Below are positions 1-4,866 of a stretch of DNA of 5,992 nucleotides, one piece after another. Source of the stretch: DATAXP01 sp036272935 (lineage in GTDB: Bacteria > Planctomycetota > Planctomycetia > Pirellulales > PNKZ01); contig DATAXP010000116.1 in assembly GCA_036272935.1 (NCBI GenBank), positions 1 to 5,992 of the forward strand, read 5' to 3'. Position 1 is the stretch's first letter. The number at the start of each line of letters is the position of its first letter. The position numbers were made by a program, and so were the translations under genes. Under the pieces are notes generated by a model. That model made no database searches. It saw nothing but the letters and a program-made list of their open reading frames with translations, and was not told where the DNA came from.

Positions 1-1674
1 CCATTCGCGGCCGAGAGACGAATTGACTAAGGCGTCGAGGCCGGCGTAGATCGAGCCTTCGAGGCCAGCGCCAGTCGTCGCCGTCGCCAATGTGATCCGC
101 GCGTCGCGGAGTGTGAAATAGGACCGCTTCTGATCGGGATAGGTTCCGTAATCGATCACGTACCCGGTGAAATCGTCCTCCCAAGCGACCACCACATAGA
201 ACAACAGCGTCGCTTGGACGTCGATGAACATCGTCAGGTGGTTGCAGCCGACCGCCACCTCGGCGCGGTGTAGGCCGTTGATCTTGGCCGCGATCTGGTC
301 GGCCGTAAGCTCGTCGGAGTCCGCCTCGTCCTCGGGCAGCGGCTCGTTCTGGTATTCGGCGAAAAACGCGGCCTCGTCTTGCAGCTTGAGATTCATCGCG
401 TGCTGGATGGCCGACAGTTCGTCGTGGTTGAACCGCTCGGGCCAGGCGATCACTGACCCCTCGTCCATCGCGGCGCGGTTGGCCCGATAGAAGTCGGTCG
501 CCTCGTCGCCGCCGTTTCCCTGCCGCAAACTCTCGGCGCGGAGTTCGGCGTACTTCGCCCACAACTTCTCGTCGGCGGGAAACGAGTAGACCATCTTGGT
601 CCGCTCCCCGTTCCACTCCGGATGTTTGTCGCGGGAGAGGATGTTATCGGCCATGTCGCTCGGCCGAATCACCGTGCAGGGCATGATCCCGGAAATCTTC
701 TTTGCAGGACCAGCCAGCCCAAGCACGGCACCGGCCAAGATGCGTTCCCGCGTGGCGCATTGCGATAGCGACCGAGCCGATTCGTCCGTCTGCGGATCGT
801 CCAGCACGACCAGGGACGGGCGCACCGTCCGGCCGTCCGCCCGCTTGTACTTCATGCCGCGGATTCCACCGGTGATGCCCGCGACCTTGATGATCGCGCC
901 GCTGGCGCGACTACCGTGGATCGTCGGCAGCACAATCTCCTTGGCGGTCCAGCCGATGTGCGTCCGTTCGCCCTTATAGAGTTGGCCATTGCAACGGTTG
1001 GCGATCCCATCGAGCGCCTGGATCGGGAAAACGACCTCGGGGAAGTCTTCGAGCAACAGCTCGTTGCCGTCGAACTCCATCTTGATCGACTCGAGCATGT
1101 CCATCGCGTGGCCTTCGTCCGACCCGATCAGACAGACGAAATCGCGGTGCCCGTTGAGAACCGCCCAGATGCAAGCGCACTCGCAGATCGTCGTTTTGCC
1201 CGACCCGCGGGGCATTGCCATCGCAAACAGCCCGCCCCGCAGCACCGCCTGCTCGATCTTGACGATGACCTTCAAGTGGTCGGGTGACCAAGTGAGGTGA
1301 AACGTCAGCGGGAAGTAGGTCTCGCAGAAGAAACGGAAATCCGACGCCGCCCGCGTTTTGCGGTCGGGATTCGCGACGCTCGGCAACTCGCCGATGTCGC
1401 GACCGGCGATGGCCAAGGCGACGTTCCGCGCCCGAGCCCGGTCTTTCATCTTCTCGTAGGGATCGCCATCGGCCTCGGGCTTGGGCTCGTGGCGAATCTG
1501 CACCAGCCAAGCGACGTAGCGCAGCAGATCGACGTGGCGAGCATCCCCGATGCGAAGGCCGCCGGCGGTGCGGTGCCGATGCAGTTGCCGCTCGTTGATC
1601 ACCTCGCCCAACGGCGTCGAGTTCAACAAGCGGCATAGCTCGCTCGGCCGAAGCTTTCGGGGGTCAGTCGCCAC
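1..1674 (-). CDS. terL: Phage terminase large subunit (TerL), C-terminus cut by window edge
   Basis: This is the ATP-driven motor and nuclease that packages phage DNA into proheads. The frame is open for 558 codons from GTG 1674 to the left edge. Residues 1-60 form a small helix-turn-helix-like domain ending in RYVAWLVQ (52-59). The ATPase follows, with Walker A PRGSGKTT at 155-162 (K160) and Walker B LVVLDD at 288-293. An RNase H-like nuclease begins near MFIDVQ, with D485 as the probable first metal ligand; the remaining nuclease acidic residues lie beyond the window. The GTG start is preferred because AGGAG sits 7 nt upstream and the protein then opens MATDP, like its neighbour. The nearest downstream ATG (1636) is in another frame. 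It overlaps the preceding gene by 11 bp, which suggests translational coupling. The extra N-terminal domain is the unusual part. TerL identity is firm; the exact subfamily is not. Confidence 0.9.
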   Translation of the reverse strand, partial: MATDPRKLRPSELCRLLNSTPLGEVINERQLHRHRTAGGLRIGDARHVDLLRYVAWLVQIRHEPKPEADGDPYEKMKDRARARNVALAIAGRDIGELPSVANPDRKTRAASDFRFFCETYFPLTFHLTWSPDHLKVIVKIEQAVLRGGLFAMAMPRGSGKTTICECACIWAVLNGHRDFVCLIGSDEGHAMDMLESIKMEFDGNELLLEDFPEVVFPIQALDGIANRCNGQLYKGERTHIGWTAKEIVLPTIHGSRASGAIIKVAGITGGIRGMKYKRADGRTVRPSLVVLDDPQTDESARSLSQCATRERILAGAVLGLAGPAKKISGIMPCTVIRPSDMADNILSRDKHPEWNGERTKMVYSFPADEKLWAKYAELRAESLRQGNGGDEATDFYRANRAAMDEGSVIAWPERFNHDELSAIQHAMNLKLQDEAAFFAEYQNEPLPEDEADSDELTADQIAAKINGLHRAEVAVGCNHLTMFIDVQATLLFYVVVAWEDDFTGYVIDYGTYPDQKRSYFTLRDARITLATATTGAGLEGSIYAGLDALVNSSLGREW

Positions 1675-1705
1675 GGCCCATCTCCTGCACCAGCCAAGCG
1701 GCGTA
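1498..1705. repeat. Direct repeat, 20/21 nt identical (1498-1518 and 1685-1705)
   Basis: The plus-strand string starting CTGCACCAGCCAAGCG occurs at 1498-1518 and again at 1685-1705 with one mismatch (A versus G at offset 17). The two copies encode the equivalent (Y)xAWLVQ helices of TerL residues 53-59 and of the small protein residues 58-64. The spacing is 187 bp. It marks the homologous domain pair at DNA level and could serve as a short recombination or slippage substrate. Confidence 0.85.
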
Positions 1706-1876
1706 TTGAACGAGGTTCAATGACCCATCGGCGTTCGTCGGCGCGCCGGCCGCGATGTCGTCGCGCAGCATCGCCTCGCTGACCGCTGCTCCGCCGACGC
1801 GGGTCAAGAGTTTCGCCGCGTCGGCCAACCGCAAGGCCAACGGGCTTATCGCGGGATTTTGCGGGTCATTCGCCAC
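1664..1876 (-). CDS. Small HTH-type protein before terL; candidate terminase small subunit
   Basis: A 70-residue protein starting at GTG 1876 (opening MANDP) and ending at TGA 1664, inside the terL start region. AGGGG lies 9 nt upstream of the start. Residues about 14-66 read as a compact DNA-binding fold: a helix ending KLL, then VSEAMLRDD, a turn with AAGAP, a short hairpin NADGSLN, and a final helix QYAAWLVQ (57-64). That order resembles the MerR/Nu1-type winged helix found in small terminase subunits, which recognise phage DNA and hand it to TerL. The position directly before terL with overlapping ends supports this role. The N-terminus of TerL has the same layout and several identical positions, so the two domains are probably paralogous. 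The assignment as small subunit is inference; it could instead be an accessory packaging or regulatory protein. Confidence 0.65.
   Translation of the reverse strand: MANDPQNPAISPLALRLADAAKLLTRVGGAAVSEAMLRDDIAAGAPTNADGSLNLVQYAAWLVQEMGRGD
1682..1686 (-). promoter_or_regulatory. Ribosome binding site fixing the terL GTG start
   Basis: On the minus strand AGGAG is followed by 7 nt and then GTG at 1674-1672. The site lies within the last codons of the upstream 70-residue protein. It is the main reason to choose this GTG over any internal start, and the same 7-nt spacing is seen before the genes at 2021, 2450 and 4388. Confidence 0.7.
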
Positions 1877-1903
1877 GCTTGGGTGCCCCTAATCTCGCGG
1901 GAA

Positions 1904-1932
1904 AAGAATTCTGGAAAACTTTCCGGAATCTT
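1904..1932. promoter_or_regulatory. Imperfect 29-bp palindrome between divergent genes, possible operator
   Basis: AAGAATTCTGGAAA and TTTCCGGAATCTT flank a 2-nt centre (AC) and pair apart from one extra base and one mismatch. The palindrome sits in the 144-bp gap between the leftward packaging genes (start 1876) and the rightward gene at 2021, where a shared regulator would bind. No convincing -35/-10 pair could be placed in this gap, so the operator role is inference. Confidence 0.4.
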
Positions 1933-2020
1933 GCCGCAGTTCGCTTGATGTTTTTCCGCCCGCATGGCTCATGTGTAACTGTACGAACGAACATTTACCA
2001 CCAACCAACGGAGCCAAACG

Positions 2021-2356
2021 ATGAACGTCAGCGACGCCAGCCAAAACGACGACTTCGATTTCGACCTCGACATCACGAAGGTCACCCGCCGCGCCTCGGG
2101 GGCAGGCAGCTGGGTTTGCGGAACGGTCAACGGGGAATACCGCTTCGACGCCCTGGTCTTCCCCGAACACGCCGAGAACCGGGAATGGGAAATTGGCGAC
2201 AGCCGCATCTCCAAGCTTTTCGTCCAGCGGCTCGCTGACAAGCGAACGGTCTACAACTGGGATCGCGGCGAGGACTCGCCCGCCCTGACGGGTGCGGCGG
2301 CGGTGGTGGTCGATTTCCTCTGCACAGGTCTCGCGGACTTCGTCTACGCGGAATGA
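2021..2356 (+). CDS. Conserved-looking 111-residue protein of unknown function
   Basis: I do not recognise a named function. GGAG at 2010-2013 is followed by 7 nt and ATG 2021, so the start is well supported. The first ~20 residues are acidic (DDFDFDLD). The core starts WVCGTVNG (31-38) and runs through RFDALVFPEH (41-50) to WEIGDSRISKL (56-66). This looks like a small all-beta domain with a central W/G-rich strand followed by a helical tail that contains a hydrophobic run near residues 91-106. There is no signal peptide and no cysteine pair (C33 and C101 are single). It is the first gene of the plus-strand cassette and is followed after 93 bp by the HARE-HTH gene. Small proteins of this build are common in phage accessory regions; that is context, not proof of role. 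Confidence 0.7.
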   Translation: MNVSDASQNDDFDFDLDITKVTRRASGAGSWVCGTVNGEYRFDALVFPEHAENREWEIGDSRISKLFVQRLADKRTVYNWDRGEDSPALTGAAAVVVDFLCTGLADFVYAE

Positions 2357-2362
2357 GCCGAA

Positions 2363-2407
2363 ACGCCCCGCGCGGGCGTCGCGGCGGGTGGTTCCCGCCG
2401 CCTGACG
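2363..2407 (+). repeat. Two strong GC hairpins between the 111-aa gene and the HARE-HTH gene
   Basis: ACGCCC-CGCGC-GGGCGT (2363-2379) is followed by GCGGCGGG-TGGTT-CCCGCCGC (2381-2401), an 8-bp perfect stem that can be lengthened by CGTC/GACG (2377-2380 with 2404-2407). The outer extension overlaps the first hairpin, so the two forms compete. No T-run follows, so this is not a typical Rho-independent terminator. It may protect or process the mRNA, or tune read-through to the next gene. Confidence 0.5.
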
Positions 2408-2449
2408 ATGGCAGCCTTTCCGTCGAAAACCGAACGTAGGAGTAGAACC

Positions 2450-2800
2450 ATGTCCAAGACGAAGACCACCAAGAAGGCCGCGACCCCGAAGGCGACCAAG
2501 ACCGCGAAGGCCGCGACGGCGAAACCCGCGGGCAAGAAGGCAAAGGCCCAAGCCGCCAACGGCAAGCCCAAGAAGATGAGCGCGATCGACGCCGCTGCGC
2601 AACTGCTCGCGGCGTCGAAGGAACCGATGGGCTGCAAGCAGTTGATCGAGGCGATGTCCGCGAAGGGCCTTTGGAGTAGCCCCGGCGGCAAGACGCCGCA
2701 CGCGACGCTCTACAGCGCCATCCTGCGGGAGATCAACGAGAAGGGGAAGGAAGCCCGGTTCGTGAAGACCGACCGCGGGCGGTTCGCCGCCAACGGGTGA
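2450..2800 (+). CDS. HARE-HTH domain protein with basic Lys/Ala histone-like tail
   Basis: A 116-residue protein. Residues 1-42 are almost entirely Lys, Ala, Thr and Pro, with 14 lysines and no acidic residue, like a histone H1 tail. Residues 43-114 match the HARE-HTH winged-helix family: MSAIDAAAQLLAASKEPMG, then CKQLIEAMSAKGLW, the characteristic SPGGKTPHATLYSAI segment, and the closing strand RFVKTDRGRF. The family occurs in ASXL proteins, restriction enzymes and the RNA polymerase delta subunit, and is thought to read or bind DNA. The start at ATG 2450 is chosen because AGGAG lies 7 nt upstream; an in-frame ATG at 2408 has no such site. A nucleoid-associated or DNA-sensing role is inferred. 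A terminator follows directly, ending this transcription unit before fic. Confidence 0.85.
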   Translation: MSKTKTTKKAATPKATKTAKAATAKPAGKKAKAQAANGKPKKMSAIDAAAQLLAASKEPMGCKQLIEAMSAKGLWSSPGGKTPHATLYSAILREINEKGKEARFVKTDRGRFAANG

Positions 2801-2822
2801 GCACGCCACGCTCTTCCGCCCC

Positions 2823-2854
2823 AACGCCCCACGTTCGCCACGTCGGGGCGTTTT
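2823..2854 (+). terminator. Rho-independent terminator after the HARE-HTH gene
   Basis: AACGCCCC (2823-2830) pairs with GGGGCGTT (2845-2852) around a 14-nt loop, which can itself pair ACG/CGT. The stem runs into TTTT (2851-2854). It sits 22 bp after the stop codon and separates this gene from fic. The T-run is short, so efficiency may be moderate. Confidence 0.75.
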
Positions 2855-2919
2855 CTCGTTGGTGGCCTCGCTGGCCCCAAGCGGTCCCCGAACCTCCCGC
2901 CCGAACGCCACGTCTCTTT

Positions 2920-2939
2920 TAGTAAAGTATTCTTTACTA
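2920..2939. promoter_or_regulatory. Operator-like palindrome 1 upstream of fic
   Basis: TAGTAAAG-TATT-CTTTACTA is a perfect 8-bp inverted repeat with a 4-nt centre in an AT-rich patch of otherwise GC-rich DNA. Its right half plus flank, TCTTTACTAGCG (2931-2942), recurs exactly at 2962-2973. Such a site 65-85 bp before the fic start suggests binding by a dimeric repressor, perhaps the C-terminal winged helix of Fic itself (inference). Confidence 0.65.
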
Positions 2940-2950
2940 GCGGCCGACGT

Positions 2951-2970
2951 TAGGAAAGGGCTCTTTACTA
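2951..2970. promoter_or_regulatory. Operator-like palindrome 2 upstream of fic
   Basis: TAGGAAAG-GGCT-CTTTACTA repeats the first palindrome with one half-site change (T to G) and the same 4-nt spacer length. The centres of the two sites lie 31 bp apart, close to three helical turns, so bound dimers would face the same side of the DNA and could cooperate. The site ends 34 bp before the fic ATG. Confidence 0.62.
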
Positions 2971-3004
2971 GCGACCCGGCCTGGGAAAGGAAGCTTGAAC
3001 AGCG

Positions 3005-4162
3005 ATGGCTCGAACCACTGGCGTCTATCAAATCTCGAACTCGGGCGGCGAAGAGGTACGGGCCTTCGTGCCGCATCCCCTGCCGCCCCGCGATCCGCCT
3101 CTCGTCGTGGAAGGCCCCCTCGCCGCCGCGTTGGCCGAGGGCAACGCTGCGCTCGGTCGCTTGGCCGTCGCCGGCGCGATGGTGCCCAGCGCTGAATGGT
3201 TCTTGTATGGCTTCGTCCGCAAAGAAGCGGTCATCTCCTCGCAAATCGAAGGCACTCAGGCCACGCTGCACGACGTCCTCAGCTACGAGGCGACCGAGAA
3301 GACCGATCGCCCCGACGACGTTTTGGAAATCTGCAATTACGTTGAAGCGCTGGCGTTCGCTCGCAAGGAGATGAGCCGCCCGAAAGGGCTGCCGCTGAGC
3401 AGCCGCTTGCTTTGCGCCGTGCATAAGCGATTAATGAAGGGGGTTCGCGGCGCGGAGAAGCAACCGGGCGAAATTCGCACCTCGCAAAACTGGATCGGCG
3501 GCACGCGTCCCGGCAATGCGGCCTACGTTCCGCCGCCCCCGCAGTTCGTGCCCGAGGCATTGTCCGACCTGGATCGCTGGCTGCACAGCGACGAAGCACT
3601 CGCCCCGTTGCTGCGGGCCGGATTGGCGCATGTGCAATTCGAAACGATCCACCCCTTCTTGGACGGCAACGGCCGCATTGGTCGTCTGCTGATCGCGTTG
3701 CTCGTCGAACACTGGGGCCTGCTGCCCGCGCCACTGCTCTATTTGAGCTTGGCGTTCATGCGCCACCGCGCAGAATACTACCGCCGGCTATCGGCGGTGC
3801 GGACCGATGGCGACTGGGAAGGCTGGTCGGTTTTCTTCTTGGAATGCGTTCGACAGGCCGCCGACGACGGCGTGGCGATGGCTCAACGTCTCTTCACGCT
3901 ACTAAATCGGGACCGACAGACGCTGCTTAAGACTCGGGCTGCGACCATTCCCGCGATTCGTTTGTTCGATCAACTGCCGAACCATCCGATGTTGACGATG
4001 CAGGGAGCGATTCAACTGCTCGATACAACCAAGCCCACCGCCGCCAAGGCGATAGCCGCGTTGCAACAGGCGAATATCTTGCGCGAAACGACCGGCAAGC
4101 AACGAGATCGCGTATACGCCTACCACGAGTATCTCCAGGTGCTGACGAAGGATACGGAGTAA
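3005..4162 (+). CDS. fic: Fic-family AMP-transferase, class II (own inhibitory helix), with C-terminal winged helix
   Basis: Fic enzymes transfer AMP or a related nucleotide group to hydroxyl side chains of target proteins in the cytoplasm. The 385-residue protein has an N-terminal Fic_N region with the auto-inhibitory motif SSQIEG (78-83, S78 and E82), which fits the [S/T]xxxE[G/N] pattern. The beta-flap region is near GGTRPGNAAYVPPPP (165-179). The complete catalytic motif HPFLDGNGRIGR is at 216-227, with H216 as base, D220 for metal and R227 for phosphate. Residues about 315-376 form a winged helix. All key residues are present, so it is predicted active and self-restrained. ATG 3005 is preceded by AAAGGAAG with an 11-nt gap, a weaker arrangement than its neighbours. 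No separate antitoxin gene is visible. The gene is monocistronic between two terminators, with two operators upstream. It could act in defence or host takeover; the target is unknown. Confidence 0.93.
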   Translation: MARTTGVYQISNSGGEEVRAFVPHPLPPRDPPLVVEGPLAAALAEGNAALGRLAVAGAMVPSAEWFLYGFVRKEAVISSQIEGTQATLHDVLSYEATEKTDRPDDVLEICNYVEALAFARKEMSRPKGLPLSSRLLCAVHKRLMKGVRGAEKQPGEIRTSQNWIGGTRPGNAAYVPPPPQFVPEALSDLDRWLHSDEALAPLLRAGLAHVQFETIHPFLDGNGRIGRLLIALLVEHWGLLPAPLLYLSLAFMRHRAEYYRRLSAVRTDGDWEGWSVFFLECVRQAADDGVAMAQRLFTLLNRDRQTLLKTRAATIPAIRLFDQLPNHPMLTMQGAIQLLDTTKPTAAKAIAALQQANILRETTGKQRDRVYAYHEYLQVLTKDTE

Positions 4163-4165
4163 ATC

Positions 4166-4196
4166 GGTGGAGCGGCGACGTTTGCCGCCACCTTTT
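4166..4196 (+). terminator. Rho-independent terminator after fic
   Basis: GGTG(GA)GCGGC pairs with GCCGCCACC around a 7-nt loop, leaving a 2-nt bulge on the 5' side, and runs into TTTT (4193-4196). It begins 4 bp after the fic stop codon and ends before the remnant of the leftward parB gene. The minus-strand reading has no T-run, so it should work only for rightward transcription. Confidence 0.7.
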
Positions 4197-4202
4197 CCAG
4201 GC

Positions 4203-4388
4203 TTAGGTTCTGCTCTGCCGTTCAGCGCGTGTGCCCGGCGATGATTCCGCCGTCGAAATAACCACGATTGACTGGCGAAAACCGAACTCGTTGGTTGACG
4301 CGACCACAGGGTCCACGGCGTCGTCGTTGATGCGCGGGTTGTTCAGGTAGGGTTTGACCAGCGACAGCTTCCAGAGTTCGGTCTTCAT
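4203..4388 (-). pseudogene. ParB-like nuclease-domain gene, frameshifted and truncated
   Basis: The intact start reads MKTELWKLSLVKPYLNNPR, then INDDAVDPVVAS and EFGFRQSIVV. This is the N-terminal ParB/sulfiredoxin fold, which binds nucleotides and in phages is often attached to DNA methylase or partition proteins. After IVV the frame fails. The next expected segment, FDGGIIAGHTR, is in the neighbouring frame, and one added base near 4259 would give IVVDFDGGIIAGHTR. That frame then meets TGA where family members continue GHTRxKAA; the bases beyond still read TAEQNL in frame, a likely relic. The original frame runs to TAA 4203 with unrelated residues. AAGGAG at 4401-4396 lies 7 nt before ATG 4388, so the start was once well translated. 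It reads toward the packaging genes and probably belonged to that module. A sequencing error could explain one lesion but not both. Confidence 0.75.
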
Positions 4389-4392
4389 CGGA

Positions 4393-4419
4393 GTGCTCCT
4401 TGAGCACAGGTTGTGTGCT
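4393..4419 (-). promoter_or_regulatory. Three-segment alternative hairpin over the parB ribosome binding site
   Basis: In the leftward transcript AGCACA (4419-4414) can pair with TGTGCT (4408-4403). The overlapping GTGCTC (4407-4402) can instead pair with GAGCAC (4398-4393), which includes part of the Shine-Dalgarno AAGGAG. The two stems exclude each other, so one form would hide and the other free the ribosome site. Stems are only 6 bp, so chance is possible. Confidence 0.35.
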
Positions 4420-4515
4420 GGTGCTTCCGCGCAGCGGAGTGCGAGCCCGGCAATCCAGAGAGCGGCAGGCAGGCGGACCAAAAATGCGCTGCCAGGAGCG
4501 TATTTCGTTGCAGCG

Positions 4516-4552
4516 CGTATCGTTCGTCACGAACATACGTCCGCGTGCGGAC
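4516..4552. repeat. Two adjacent inverted repeats in the gap
   Basis: CGTAT(C)GTTCG-TCA-CGAACATACG spans 4516-4539 with a single bulged base. It is followed at once, sharing base 4539, by GTCCGC-GT-GCGGAC (4539-4552). Tandem palindromes like this can be protein-binding sites or recombination core sites. No nearby integrase or T-run helps to choose. Confidence 0.45.
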
Positions 4553-4762
4553 CGAAGAAGCTTGCGCAGGGCGTGGAGAAGATGCTGTAAACGACCTCGC
4601 GCTTCGTGACGCGGGTACCGCACAAATGATTGATGGCGTCGTGTCGAAGAGGTCCGCGTTTGGGGATTTGCTCGAGCGCCGGTCTAACTTGCTGACGGCG
4701 CGTCAACGCACTATTTCCCTTTTTACCCCTACCCCCCATCCTATCGGACATTCCCGCGCTGG

Positions 4763-4779
4763 AATTATCTGCGATAATT
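4763..4779 (+). promoter_or_regulatory. Palindrome overlapping an extended -10, candidate promoter/operator of the sigma-like gene
   Basis: AATTATC-TGC-GATAATT is a perfect 7-bp inverted repeat. Its right half gives TGC-GATAAT (4770-4778), an extended -10 element with five of six consensus bases. No good -35 is visible, as is usual for extended -10 promoters. The start codon lies about 88 bp downstream. A factor bound to the palindrome would block the -10, implying repression. GCGAT(AA)TTTTC at 4771-4782 can also pair with GAAAATCGC downstream. Confidence 0.4.
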
Positions 4780-4866
4780 TTCGCTTGAAAATCGCAGGCG
4801 CACTCAACGTTCAACGGCCTAACTGAGTGAAGAAGGTGCGGACGCCCGATCCGCGACGGCTATCTC

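Larger units (their letters stand above)
4389..4866. other. 478-bp gap without a convincing gene
   Basis: No reading frame here has both a ribosome site and protein-like composition. The stretch holds the leader of the parB remnant (4389-4419), tandem inverted repeats near 4516-4552, a pyrimidine-rich run at about 4711-4743 and an AT-rich palindrome at 4763-4779. It lies where leftward element genes meet the rightward sigma-like gene, so it may contain the junction between the mobile element and host DNA. No tRNA or integrase was seen. Confidence 0.5.

Noticed and set aside
596..1287. Plus-strand frames opposite terL (596-979 and 916-1287)
   Set aside because: No ribosome site or recognisable domain; the TerL frame on the other strand is uninterrupted and motif-bearing.
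974..1636. A 220-codon minus-strand frame starting with ATG inside terL
   Set aside because: It overlaps the TerL frame on the same strand, has a low-complexity Arg-rich product and misses the Walker motifs, which are in the frame starting at GTG 1674.
2408..2449. Upstream ATG extension of the HARE-HTH protein
   Set aside because: The ATG at 2408 has no ribosome site and lies at the foot of a strong hairpin, while ATG 2450 has AGGAG at 7 nt and starts the lysine-rich tail directly.
1889..3424. A 511-codon open frame on the minus strand
   Set aside because: It lies opposite three genes with good ribosome sites and recognisable domains (111-aa protein, HARE-HTH, Fic). Its product is Arg/Gly-rich without any recognisable motif, typical of antisense frames in GC-rich DNA, and it crosses the operator and terminator region.
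4413..4826. A 137-codon plus-strand frame in the 4389-4866 gap
   Set aside because: Composition is not protein-like, there is no Shine-Dalgarno, and it runs through the palindromes and the candidate promoter.
4389..4866. tRNA gene or CRISPR array in the gap
   Set aside because: No cloverleaf arms with a T-loop GTTCGA-type motif in the right order and no regularly spaced repeats were found.
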